Assembly (NCBI GenBank): GCA_002449695.1
Contig: DJXI01000053.1
Span: forward strand, 1-18,900
DNA length: 18,900 nucleotides
Source: Verrucomicrobia bacterium UBA7008
Lineage (GTDB): Bacteria; Verrucomicrobiota; Kiritimatiellia; RFP12; UBA1067
Direction of reading: 5' to 3'
Shown here: positions 5,428 to 13,409 of the stretch, piece after piece
Layout of the letters: each line of letters starts with the position of its first letter
How positions within the stretch are numbered: position 1 is the stretch's first letter
Notes under the pieces: generated by a model
Seen by the model: only the letters and a program-made list of their open reading frames with translations
Database searches by the model: none
Told to the model about the DNA's origin: nothing
Translations under genes and position numbers: made by a program

Positions 5428-6665
5428 CGATGACGATTGCAGAAACGATCCATGCGATGGCGGTGAAGGCGCGGGCGGCGGCGGCCGAGCTGCGCCGACT
5501 GACGACCGCCGAGAAGAACGACATCCTGCGCGCGGTCGCGGCGGCGCTCGAGGCCGACAAGGCGGCGATCCAGGCGGCGAACGGCGCGGACGTCGCGGCG
5601 GCGCAGGCGAACGGCCTCGCGGCGGCGATGGTCGACCGCCTCACCCTGACCGATGCGCGTTTCGCCGCGATGGTGGAGGGCGTGCGCTACGTCGCGTCGC
5701 TGCCCGATCCCGTCGGCGAGGTCATCTGGACGCGCGAGCGCCCGAGCGGCATCACGATCCGCAAGACGCGCGAGCCGTTCGGCGTCGTGGCGGTCGTCTT
5801 CGAGTCGCGGCCCAACGTGTTCGTCGATACGGCGGCCTTGTGCCTCAAGACGGGCAACGCGATCATCCTGCGCGGCGGCAAGGAGGCCGTGCGGAGCAAC
5901 GCGGCGCTCGCGCGCGCGGTCGGACGGGCGCTGGCCGAACACCGTTCGGTCCTCGCCTCTGCCGGTTCGGCCTTGGCGGATGCGGTGCAGTTCGTCGAGG
6001 TGCAGGACCATGCGGCGGTGGCCGAGCTCGTGCGCGCGACGGGGCTCATCGACGTGGCGATCCCGCGCGGCGGCGAGCGTCTCATCCGCGCGATGTGCGA
6101 AGCGGCGCTCATCCCCGTTCTCAAGCACTACAAGGGCGTCTGCCACATCTACGTCGACGACAGGGCGGATCTCGCGATGGCGCTGTCCATCCTCGACAAC
6201 GCGAAGGTGCAGCGGCCGTCGGCGTGCAACGCGGCGGAATGCCTGCTCGTCCACGAGAAGCTCGCGCCGCTCTTCCTGCCGATGGTGCGGGCGTGGGCGA
6301 AGGATCGGGGCGTGACGCTGCACGACGACGGCGCGGGCGTCGAATACCTCTCGCTCGACCTGAACGTGGCGACGGTCGCCGACTGCCGCGCGGCCATCGA
6401 CTACATCAACGCGCACGGCTCGCACCACTCCGACGCGATCGTCACGAACGACGCGGCACGGGCGGCCGAGTTCCTGCGCGACGTCGATTCGGCGTGCGTC
6501 TACCACAACGTCTCGACGCGCTTCACGGACGGCGCCGAGTTCGGCATGGGCGCGGAGATCGGCATTTCGACCGACAAGCTCCACGCGCGCGGGCCGATGG
6601 GGCTGGAGGAACTGACGACTTACAAATACACCGTCGTGGGCGACGGGGTGATTCGGAAAGGGTGA
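5424..6665 (+). CDS. proA: Glutamate-5-semialdehyde dehydrogenase (gamma-glutamyl phosphate reductase)
   Basis: ProA reduces gamma-glutamyl phosphate to glutamate 5-semialdehyde with NADPH, the second step of proline synthesis, in the cytoplasm. The 413-residue length is normal. Diagnostic stretches are REPFGVVAVVFESRPNVFVD, LCLKTGNAIILRGGKEA, YKGVCHIYVD and PSACNAAECLLV with the catalytic Cys268, and the C-terminal FGMGAEIGISTDKLHARGPM. The open frame runs back to 4659, but that extension is the out-of-frame shadow of the pseudouridine synthase gene. ATG 5424 forms a 4-bp ATGA overlap with it and begins MTMTIAETIHAMAVKARAAA, as ProA should; ATG 5430 is an alternative. The partner kinase gene proB is not in the window. 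Confidence 0.96.
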   Translation: MTMTIAETIHAMAVKARAAAAELRRLTTAEKNDILRAVAAALEADKAAIQAANGADVAAAQANGLAAAMVDRLTLTDARFAAMVEGVRYVASLPDPVGEVIWTRERPSGITIRKTREPFGVVAVVFESRPNVFVDTAALCLKTGNAIILRGGKEAVRSNAALARAVGRALAEHRSVLASAGSALADAVQFVEVQDHAAVAELVRATGLIDVAIPRGGERLIRAMCEAALIPVLKHYKGVCHIYVDDRADLAMALSILDNAKVQRPSACNAAECLLVHEKLAPLFLPMVRAWAKDRGVTLHDDGAGVEYLSLDLNVATVADCRAAIDYINAHGSHHSDAIVTNDAARAAEFLRDVDSACVYHNVSTRFTDGAEFGMGAEIGISTDKLHARGPMGLEELTTYKYTVVGDGVIRKG

Positions 6666-6669
6666 GTGA

Positions 6670-7725
6670 ATGGATAGGCTGGCTTATGTCGCGCGGCGAC
6701 TCCTTCTGGTGATACCGACGTTCCTCGGCATCACCCTCGTCTGCTTCACGCTGACGCGCTTCGTGCCCGGCGGCCCCGTCGAGATGCGCATGATGCGCCT
6801 CAAGGGGCTGGCGACGCAGGGCGGCGGCGAGGCCGGCGGCGCCGGATCGTCGGCGGTCGGCGCGGTGTCGGAGGAGTACCGCAAGCAGCTGGAGGCGCAG
6901 TACGGGTTCGACCGGCCGCTCGCGGTGCAGTACTGGGACTGGCTCGTCGTCAAGAAGATGGGCATGGAGCTGCCGAGCTACGACTACCCGAACAAGACGG
7001 CGTGGCAGCTCATCAAGTCGCGCATCCCGATCTCGCTCTGGTTCGGCCTCGCCTCGTTCATCCTGACGTACCTCATCTGCGTGCCGCTCGGCATCGCCAA
7101 GGCGCTGAAGCACCGGCAGGCGTTCGACGCGGTCTCGTCGCTCGTCGTCTTCATCGCCTACGCGATCCCGAGCTTCGCGCTCGCGATGATGCTCAAGATG
7201 TTCCTCTGCGGCACGGTCGAGGGGCTGGGCGACGTCTTCCCCCTGGGCGGCATCTCCAGCGACTTCGACGTCGACCCGACGTGGTGGGTGTGGTTCAAGG
7301 ACCGCGCGTGGCACATGGTGCTGCCGATCTGCTGCTACGTGGCGGGCTCGTTCGCGATGCTGACGCTGCTCATGAAGAACTCGCTTCTCGACCAGATCTC
7401 CGCCGACTACGTGCGCACGGTGATCGCGAAGGGCGCGACGCGCCGCCGCGCGATCTGGCTGCACGCCTTCCGCAACGCGCTCATCCCGATCGCGACGGGG
7501 CTGGGGCCGATGATCGGGCTTCTCTTCGCGGGCTCCATCATCATCGAGTCCATCTTCGAGATTCCCGGGATGGGGCGGCTGTCGTGGGACGCGCTGATCG
7601 GCCGCGACTACGCCGTCTTCCTCGCGCTCCTCGCGCTCACGGCCAGCTTCCAGCTCGTCGGCAACCTCATCTCCGACGTCCTCTACATGATCATCGACCC
7701 CCGCATCGACTTCTCGAAAAAATGA
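6670..7725 (+). CDS. yejB: ABC transporter permease, YejB type (peptide/microcin C-like importer)
   Basis: Inner-membrane permease of the oligopeptide/dipeptide class, 351 residues. It starts with a membrane segment (RRLLLVIPTFLGITLVCFTL) followed by FVPGGPVEMRMM, the arrangement seen in E. coli YejB. The region GFDRPLAVQYWDWL, the coupling-helix motif RTVIAKGATRRRAIWLHAFR and the ending IIDPRIDFSKK also match YejB closely, as does the Gly-rich insert after the first membrane segment (about residues 45 to 62). The start is ATG 6670, 4 bp after proA, with AAAGGGTGAG before it. It overlaps the second permease gene by 4 bp. The YejA-like binding protein and YejF-like ATPase are absent from the window, so the substrate is uncertain; peptides are the best guess. 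Confidence 0.88.
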   Translation: MDRLAYVARRLLLVIPTFLGITLVCFTLTRFVPGGPVEMRMMRLKGLATQGGGEAGGAGSSAVGAVSEEYRKQLEAQYGFDRPLAVQYWDWLVVKKMGMELPSYDYPNKTAWQLIKSRIPISLWFGLASFILTYLICVPLGIAKALKHRQAFDAVSSLVVFIAYAIPSFALAMMLKMFLCGTVEGLGDVFPLGGISSDFDVDPTWWVWFKDRAWHMVLPICCYVAGSFAMLTLLMKNSLLDQISADYVRTVIAKGATRRRAIWLHAFRNALIPIATGLGPMIGLLFAGSIIIESIFEIPGMGRLSWDALIGRDYAVFLALLALTASFQLVGNLISDVLYMIIDPRIDFSKK

Positions 7726-8885
7726 CACTCTTCTCACCTCTGACAAAGAAGCGCTTCCGCAGCTTCAAGCGCATCCGCCGCGCGTGGTGGTCGCTCATCG
7801 CCCTCGGCGTCATCTTCGTGTTCTGCATGCTCGCGGACGTCGTCTGTCCGTGCGATCCGCGCGCCGTCGTCGACACGGCGACGCTGGAGAAATACCGCGA
7901 GCCCGTCATCGAGGAGACGTACGACGTGAAGACCGCGCGCTTCAGCGTCTCCGGCGCGGGCGAGGTCTTCGACTACGAAGGGCCGGATGACGTTCGCGCG
8001 AAGGTCTCGGATCTCCTGGCCGGCAGCCGCCGCCCCGGCGTGAATCCCCTGGTGCGCCTGCGCGAGGCGCTGGGCGGCGAATACGACATCTCCCTGACGA
8101 AGCGAAACGGGTATGACCGGCTCTTCCTGGAGCCGAAGACGCCGCCGGCGGTGACGCGGCGCGAACTGCCCGCGCCCGAGATCAGCTTCCCGTTCCGTCC
8201 CTGCAAGGAGCATCCCTTCGGCATCGACGCGGGCGGGCGCGACGTCTACGCGCGCGTCGTCCACGGCATGCGCATCGCGCTCGTCTTCGGCCTCGTCCTC
8301 GCGTTCTGGGCGATGTTCCTCGGGCTCGTCATCGGCGCCATCGAGGGCTACTTCGGCGGCGTGACCGACATCGCCTGCCAGCGCTTCACGGAAATCTGGT
8401 CGGCCGTGCCGTTCCTCTACGTGATGATCTTCATCGGCTCGACGCTCGGGCGCAGCTTCACTGTGCTGCTCATCTGCTACGGCATCTTCAACTGGATCGG
8501 CGTGAGCTACTACATGCGCGCCGAGTTCCTGCGCCTGCGCACGCGCACGTTCGTCGAGGCGGCGAAGTGCCAGGGCTTCTCGGCCGTGCGCATCATCTTC
8601 GGCCACATCCTGCCGAATGCGCTGACGCCCCTCATCACGCTCTTCCCGTTCCTCCTCATGGGCGCGATCGGCTCGCTGGCGGCGCTCGACTTCCTCGGCT
8701 TCGGCCTGCCGCCGATGACGCCGAGCTGCGGCGAGCTGATGAACCAGGCGCAGCAGTTCCGCTGGGCGTGGTGGCTCATTCTCTTCCCGGCGCTCGCGCT
8801 CTTCATCGTGATGCTCCTGACGGTGCTCGTCGGCGAGGGTCTGCGCGACGCGTTCGACCCGCGCCAGAAGTCGCGCCTGGAGTGA
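7722..8885 (+). CDS. yejE: ABC transporter permease, YejE type
   Basis: Second permease of the pair, 387 residues, beginning at ATG 7722 in an ATGA overlap with yejB. After the first membrane segment (about residues 23 to 43, WWSLIALGVIFVFCMLADVV) comes a polar, probably extracytoplasmic region of about 130 residues. The motifs HPFGIDAGGRDVYARVVHGM, AIEGYFGGVTDIACQRFTEI, FVEAAKCQGFSAVRIIFGHI, LDFLGFGLPPMTPSCGELM and the ending GEGLRDAFDPRQKSRLE follow the YejE/OppC pattern. The long polar region is some 40 to 50 residues larger than I recall for E. coli YejE. It should heterodimerise with YejB. mutS begins 7 bp downstream. The open frame extends back to 7002, but that is a shadow of yejB. Confidence 0.88.
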   Translation: MTLFSPLTKKRFRSFKRIRRAWWSLIALGVIFVFCMLADVVCPCDPRAVVDTATLEKYREPVIEETYDVKTARFSVSGAGEVFDYEGPDDVRAKVSDLLAGSRRPGVNPLVRLREALGGEYDISLTKRNGYDRLFLEPKTPPAVTRRELPAPEISFPFRPCKEHPFGIDAGGRDVYARVVHGMRIALVFGLVLAFWAMFLGLVIGAIEGYFGGVTDIACQRFTEIWSAVPFLYVMIFIGSTLGRSFTVLLICYGIFNWIGVSYYMRAEFLRLRTRTFVEAAKCQGFSAVRIIFGHILPNALTPLITLFPFLLMGAIGSLAALDFLGFGLPPMTPSCGELMNQAQQFRWAWWLILFPALALFIVMLLTVLVGEGLRDAFDPRQKSRLE

Positions 8886-8892
8886 GGTGACG

Positions 8893-11313
8893 ATGGCCGG
8901 AGCCGAACTCACCCCGATGCAGCGCCAGTACCTCGCCCTCAAGCGCGAGGCGCCGCCGGGCGCGATTCTCATGTTCCGGCTCGGCGACTTCTACGAGATC
9001 TTCGGCGAGGACGCGCTCATCGCCTCGCCCATCCTCGGCGCGACGCTCACGAAGCGCGCGGGCCAGCCGATGTGCGGCGTGCCGTACCACGCGCTCAACA
9101 CCTACCTTGCGAAGCTGATCCGCGCCGGCCGGACGGCCGCGCTCGTCGACCAGATGGAGGACCCGCGCACGGCGAAGGGGCTCGTGCGGCGCGACATCAC
9201 GCGCATCATCACGCCCGGCACCGTGACCGAGGACGGGCTGCTGGACGAGACGGTCAACAACTACATCGCGTCCATCTCCAACCTCGGGCTCGCGCTCCTC
9301 GACCTCGCGACGGGCGAGTTCTGCGTCGAACCGTTCGCGACCGTTGAAAAGCTGGACGAGGCGCTCGCGCGCTACCGCCCCGCCGAAATCCTGCGCCCGA
9401 CGGAGGACAACGCCTGGACGTTCGCGCTCGACGTCGCGACGGAGGAGCTGACGCGCCACTTCAAGGTGATGAGTCTCGAAGGCTTCGGCCTCACGGGCCA
9501 GGGCGACCTCATCTCGGCCGCCGGCGCGCTTCTCCACTACGTGGGCGCGACGCTGCGCCATTCGCTCGAACACGTGCGGCGGCTCCGCCTGCGCCGCTCC
9601 GACGACGGCCTCGTGCTGGACAGCGCGACGCTCCGCCACCTCCAGCTGCTGCCGGGCGGCGAGGTCGCGAAGGATGCGTCGCTCCTCGGCGTCCTCGACG
9701 TCACGAAGACGCCGATGGGCGCGCGCACGCTGCGCAACTGGATCGCGCGGCCGCTCGCGCGCGCGGCGGACGTGAACGCGCGGCTCGACGCGGTGGGCGC
9801 GTTCGTCGACGACCGCCTCGCGCTCGCGACGGCGCGGCAGCTCCTCAACGGCGTCCGCGACCTGGAGCGGCTCATCCAGAAGGTCGATTCGGCGCGTGCG
9901 AACCCGCGCGACCTGAAGGCGCTCGCGGCCTCGCTGCGGCCGATTCCCGAGCTGCGCGCGACGCTCGACGCGGGGCGCGGCCGGTTCGGCGCGCTCACGG
10001 CGCGGCTGACGGAGGAGCCGACGATCGTCGCGCTCCTCGAACGCGCCCTCGCCGACGATCCGCCCGTGCTGCTCGCGGACGGCGGCTTCATCGCGTCCGG
10101 CTACGACGCGGAGCTCGACCGGCTGCGCGCGACGGCCGCCGACGGGCACCGCCAGCTCGCGGAATTCCAGGCGCGCGAGCAGGCGCGCACCGGCATCGCC
10201 AAGCTCAAGGTCAAGCACGTGCCGGCGTTCGGCTTCCTGATCGAGATTCCCAAGGCGTCGGCCGCGCTCGCGCCCGCCGACTACATCCGGCGGCAGACGC
10301 TGACGACGGGCGAGCGCTTCGTCACGCCCGAGCTGAAGGAGTTCGAGCGCCAGGTCCTCGGCGCGCGCGAACGCGCGATCGCGATCGAACAGCGGCTCTA
10401 CCGCGAGATTCTTGCGCAGATCGCCGAACGGACGCTGCCGATCCAGGAGACGGCGCTCGCGCTCGGCGAACTCGACGCGCTCCTGTCGCTCGCCGACCGG
10501 GCGCTCGCGGCGGGGTACGTGCGGCCGGTCGTCGACGACTCCGACGTGCTGGAGATCGAGGACGGCCGCCATCCCGTCGTCGAGCAGATCCCCGACGCGG
10601 AGCCGTTCGTGCCCAACTCGGCGCATCTCAACACGACGACGGACCAGATCATGCTGATCACGGGGCCGAACATGGCGGGCAAGTCGACGTACATCCGACA
10701 GGTGGCGGTGCTCGCCGTGATGGCGCAGATGGGCAGCTTCGTGCCGGCGGCGGCGATGCGCCTCGGCGTGCTCGACCGCGTCTTCACGCGCATCGGCGCG
10801 GGCGACGACCTCGCGCACGGGCGCTCGACGTTCCTCGTGGAGATGCAGGAGACGGCGAACATCCTCAACAACGCGACGCCGCGCTCGCTCATCGTCCTCG
10901 ACGAGATCGGCCGCGGCACGTCGACGTTCGACGGCATTTCCATCGCGTGGTCGGTCGCGGAGTATCTGCACGGGAAGGCGGGCGCGAAGGCGAAGACGCT
11001 CTTTGCGACGCACTACCACGAGCTGACGGACCTCGCCGACATCCTGCCGGGCGTCAAGAACTACACCGTGCGCGTCAAGGAGGAGGGCGGGCGCGTCGTC
11101 TTCCTGCGGCGGATCGTGCCGGGCGTGGCCGAGAAGAGCTTCGGCATCAACGTGGGCGCGATGGCGGGCCTGCCGCCGGAGGTGACGCAGCGCGCGGCGC
11201 AGATCCTGAAGAATCTGGAGGCGAACGAGATCGACGTGAACGGCACCTCGCGCATCGTGCGCAAGCCGCGCCGCCGTCTCTCGGAACTGCCCGGCCAGAT
11301 GACGTTTTTCTGA
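8893..11313 (+). CDS. mutS: DNA mismatch repair protein MutS, short C-terminus
   Basis: MutS recognises mismatches and small loops and recruits MutL. The N-terminal mismatch-binding domain has LGDFYEIFGEDA with the Phe33-x-Glu35 reading motif. Connector, lever and clamp regions follow. The ATPase domain carries the Walker A TGPNMAGKST (from residue 590), STFLVEMQET, the Walker B LDEIGRGTSTFDG and THYHEL. At 806 residues it is shorter than the usual 850 to 880 and ends in PGQMTFF, so the C-terminal dimer/tetramer-forming tail with its leucine-rich LTP-type motif is missing. ATG 8893 is preferred over GTG 8887 because GGAG (8879-8882) and GAGG (8884-8887) precede it at suitable distances. No mutL is seen nearby. 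Confidence 0.96.
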   Translation: MAGAELTPMQRQYLALKREAPPGAILMFRLGDFYEIFGEDALIASPILGATLTKRAGQPMCGVPYHALNTYLAKLIRAGRTAALVDQMEDPRTAKGLVRRDITRIITPGTVTEDGLLDETVNNYIASISNLGLALLDLATGEFCVEPFATVEKLDEALARYRPAEILRPTEDNAWTFALDVATEELTRHFKVMSLEGFGLTGQGDLISAAGALLHYVGATLRHSLEHVRRLRLRRSDDGLVLDSATLRHLQLLPGGEVAKDASLLGVLDVTKTPMGARTLRNWIARPLARAADVNARLDAVGAFVDDRLALATARQLLNGVRDLERLIQKVDSARANPRDLKALAASLRPIPELRATLDAGRGRFGALTARLTEEPTIVALLERALADDPPVLLADGGFIASGYDAELDRLRATAADGHRQLAEFQAREQARTGIAKLKVKHVPAFGFLIEIPKASAALAPADYIRRQTLTTGERFVTPELKEFERQVLGARERAIAIEQRLYREILAQIAERTLPIQETALALGELDALLSLADRALAAGYVRPVVDDSDVLEIEDGRHPVVEQIPDAEPFVPNSAHLNTTTDQIMLITGPNMAGKSTYIRQVAVLAVMAQMGSFVPAAAMRLGVLDRVFTRIGAGDDLAHGRSTFLVEMQETANILNNATPRSLIVLDEIGRGTSTFDGISIAWSVAEYLHGKAGAKAKTLFATHYHELTDLADILPGVKNYTVRVKEEGGRVVFLRRIVPGVAEKSFGINVGAMAGLPPEVTQRAAQILKNLEANEIDVNGTSRIVRKPRRRLSELPGQMTFF

Positions 11314-11320
11314 CAGACCC

Positions 11321-12427
11321 ATGAAGACGATTGACGAATTTCCGGGATTCGTGGACGTGCACGTCCACTTTCGCGATCCGGGCGTGCCGGCGGCCGAAAC
11401 GACGGCGAGCGGCCTCGCGGCCGCCGAACGCGGCGGTTTTGCCGCGGTCGTCACGATGCCGAACACGACGCCCGCGTGCGATTCGCCGGAGCTGATCCGC
11501 TACCAGCGCGACGCCGCGCGCGCGTCCGGCTCGCCCGTGCGGCTCATCCCGTCGGCGTGCCTCACCAGGGGGCGGCGCGGTCAGGAAGTCGCCGACCTCG
11601 AATCGCTCGCGGCGGCGGGCGCGGCGTTCTTCACCGACGACGGCAGCTACGTCGAGGACGACCGGGTGATGGAGGAGGCGATGCGGCGCGCGGCGCGGCT
11701 CGGGCGCGTCGTCTGCCAGCACGCGATGACGTGGAAGGGCGGCGGCTCGCCCGCGACGCACGTCATCCGCGACTGCGCGCTCGCGCGGCGGCTCGGGCTC
11801 GGCATCATCCCCGTCTCGGTCGAGACGGACGCGATCCGCCGCGACCTCGCGCTCTGCCGCGTCACCGGCTGCCGCCTGCACATCCAGCACATTTCGACGG
11901 CGGAGGGCGTGGAGCTCGTCCGCGCGGCGCAGCGCGAAGGGCTGCCCGTCACGGCCGAGGCGACGCCGCACCATCTGCTCCTCACGTGCGACGAGCTGAC
12001 GGCGGACGACGCCGCCTTCAAGATGGCGCCGCCGCTCGGCAACCGCGAGGACCGCGCCGAACTGCGCCGCGCCGTGAAGGACGGCGTTTTGATGTTCGCG
12101 ACCGACCACGCGCCGCATCCGCCCGAGACGAAGGCGCGCGGCTTCGCACAGAGCGCGAACGGCATCGTGGGGCTGGAGACGGCGATCCCGATCACCTACC
12201 GCGTGATGGTCGAGGAGGAGGGCATGGCCGTCGATGCGTGGGCGCGGGCGTGGAGCGAGATGCCGCGCGCGCTTGTCGCGGGGCTGGACGCGGCGGACCT
12301 CGCCCCGACGCGCATCGCCGTCGGCGAGCCGCGCGCGGTGGACGTCGCGGCCTTCGCGAGCCGCAGCCGCAACTGTCCCTACGGCGGCCTGACATTCGAT
12401 TGCTGGCCTCTCATTGCTAATTCTTAA
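11321..12427 (+). CDS. pyrC: Dihydroorotase, type I, short form
   Basis: This enzyme closes carbamoyl aspartate to dihydroorotate in pyrimidine synthesis. The metal-binding pattern of the amidohydrolase fold is visible: His14 and His16 in DVHVHFRDPG, the bridging Asp in FTDDG (Asp106/Asp107, as in type I enzymes that lack a carboxylated Lys), His134 in CQHAMTW, His190 in HIQHIST, and Asp262 in TDHAPH. MPNTTPACDS is also typical. The protein has 368 residues against about 420 to 430 for most type I enzymes: it starts almost directly at the first metal motif, and the C-terminal beta segment is short. The common HAED stretch is replaced by HAMTW. A hydantoinase/allantoinase relative is possible, but the DDG and TDHAPHP combination favours dihydroorotase. 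It starts 7 bp after mutS. Confidence 0.85.
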   Translation: MKTIDEFPGFVDVHVHFRDPGVPAAETTASGLAAAERGGFAAVVTMPNTTPACDSPELIRYQRDAARASGSPVRLIPSACLTRGRRGQEVADLESLAAAGAAFFTDDGSYVEDDRVMEEAMRRAARLGRVVCQHAMTWKGGGSPATHVIRDCALARRLGLGIIPVSVETDAIRRDLALCRVTGCRLHIQHISTAEGVELVRAAQREGLPVTAEATPHHLLLTCDELTADDAAFKMAPPLGNREDRAELRRAVKDGVLMFATDHAPHPPETKARGFAQSANGIVGLETAIPITYRVMVEEEGMAVDAWARAWSEMPRALVAGLDAADLAPTRIAVGEPRAVDVAAFASRSRNCPYGGLTFDCWPLIANS

Positions 12428-12446
12428 CCTGACAACGACGAAAGGA

Positions 12447-12579
12447 AACTCCGATGATTTGGGCTCTCGCTACCGCTCCGCTGCTTCGCCGTGTCAAATC
12501 GGAAAGATTGTTTATGGCTGGGGGTTCCCCGACCCCCAAAGGTCGGAGCGTTAGCGGAGACATCGGATCAATCGGAGTT
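12447..12579. repeat. Nested inverted-repeat element in the pyrC-PNP gap
   Basis: Three pairs of arms are nested: AACTCCGAT (12447-12455) with ATCGGAGTT (12571-12579); CGCTACCGCTCCG (12468-12480) with CGGAGCGTTAGCG (12544-12556), one mismatch; and TGGGGGT (12519-12525) with ACCCCCA (12532-12538) as an apical hairpin. The 133-bp whole would fold into one long branched stem in DNA or RNA. It could be a small dispersed palindromic element or a folded mRNA leader. The outer right arm contains the only GGAG before the PNP start. I see no clear target-site duplication beside the outer arms. Confidence 0.7.
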
Positions 12580-12594
12580 AAACAAAAACTATGA
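12454..12594 (+). CDS. Possible 46-residue small ORF coupled to the PNP gene
   Basis: ATG 12454 is preceded by AAAGGA (12441-12446) at a spacing of 7 bp, a better ribosome binding site than that of the following gene. The frame stays open for 46 codons, and its TGA (12592-12594) overlaps the PNP ATG in an ATGA junction. The product begins MIWALATAPLLRRVKSERLF; it has no recognisable domain or membrane segment. Its sequence is largely dictated by the inverted-repeat element in which it lies, so it may simply be the translation of that element. If translated, it would couple PNP synthesis to ribosomes passing through the structured leader. Confidence 0.3.
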   Translation: MIWALATAPLLRRVKSERLFMAGGSPTPKGRSVSGDIGSIGVKQKL

Positions 12595-13409
12595 ACAAAG
12601 CGATATTTGACAAGGCGGCGGGCTATTTCCCGGACGTGTGCTTCGAGCGGCAGCCGGACCTCGGCATCCTGCTGGGGAGCGGCTGGGGCGAGTCGCTGAA
12701 GATGGACGAGGTGATCGCCCGCTTCCCCTACGCCGACATCCCCGGCCTCGGCGGCGCGACGGTCGCGGGGCACGCGGGCGAATTCGTGATGTACCGCCGC
12801 GCGGGCAGGCTGATCGCGGCGTGGTGCGGACGGCGCCACTTCTACGAGGGCGCGGGCTGGGAGCCGGTCGTGCTGCCGGTCGAGATCCTGCGGCGGATGG
12901 GCTGCGAGACGCTGCTGCTGACGAACGCCTCGGGCGGCATCAACCCGGCGCTCCGGCCCGGCGACTTCGTGATCCTGCGCGACCACATCAATCTCGTCGG
13001 CGTCAATCCGCTCATCGGGCCGCACCGCGCGGAATGGGGCGTGCGCTTCCCTGACATGAGCGAGGTCTACGCGAAGCGGCTGGCGGAGCTGCTGCACGCG
13101 TGCGCCAACCGGCTCGGCCTGCGCGTGATGGACGGCGTCTACGCCTACACGTCGGGGCCGTGCTACGAGACGCCCGCCGAAATCCAGGCGTACAAGGCGC
13201 AGGGCGCGGACGTCGTCGGCATGTCCACCGTTCCCGAGGCGGTGTTCGCGCGCGCGTGCGGCCTGAAGATCGCGGGCCTTTCGCTCGTCTCCAATCTGGC
13301 GGCGGGCATTTCGCGGCGGCAGCTGAGCCACGAGGAGGTGATCGCCGCCTCGGCGACGGCCAAGCCGCTCATGGCGGCGTTCATCGACGACTTCATCGCG
13401 CGGCTGTGA
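12591..13409 (+). CDS. punA: Purine nucleoside phosphorylase (trimeric inosine/guanosine type)
   Basis: This enzyme cleaves purine ribo- and deoxyribonucleosides with phosphate, giving the base and (deoxy)ribose 1-phosphate in purine salvage. The 272-residue protein has the motifs of the trimeric PNP/MTAP family: LGILLGSGWG for phosphate binding, GRRHFYEG with His83, LLTNASGGINPALRPGDFV, YTSGPCYETPAEI with Glu193, GMSTVPE, and VSNLAAG with Asn235. The Asn in SNLAAG is the residue usually linked to 6-oxopurine (inosine/guanosine) use, as opposed to Asp in methylthioadenosine phosphorylases. The start ATG 12591 lies in an ATGA overlap with a possible small ORF; the nearest GGAG is 13 bp away. 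The stop overlaps the xerD start by 4 bp (GTGA). Confidence 0.94.
   Translation: MNKAIFDKAAGYFPDVCFERQPDLGILLGSGWGESLKMDEVIARFPYADIPGLGGATVAGHAGEFVMYRRAGRLIAAWCGRRHFYEGAGWEPVVLPVEILRRMGCETLLLTNASGGINPALRPGDFVILRDHINLVGVNPLIGPHRAEWGVRFPDMSEVYAKRLAELLHACANRLGLRVMDGVYAYTSGPCYETPAEIQAYKAQGADVVGMSTVPEAVFARACGLKIAGLSLVSNLAAGISRRQLSHEEVIAASATAKPLMAAFIDDFIARL

Noticed and set aside
8803..11466. Minus-strand 887-codon ORF opposite mutS, and similar long antisense frames over the other GC-rich genes
   Set aside because: Very GC-rich sequence yields few antisense stop codons; the translations are Arg/Asp/Val-rich shadows without domains.
13100..13405. N-terminal extension of XerD
   Set aside because: It overlaps the PNP gene out of frame; GTG 13406 with a GTGA overlap gives a standard 300-residue recombinase.
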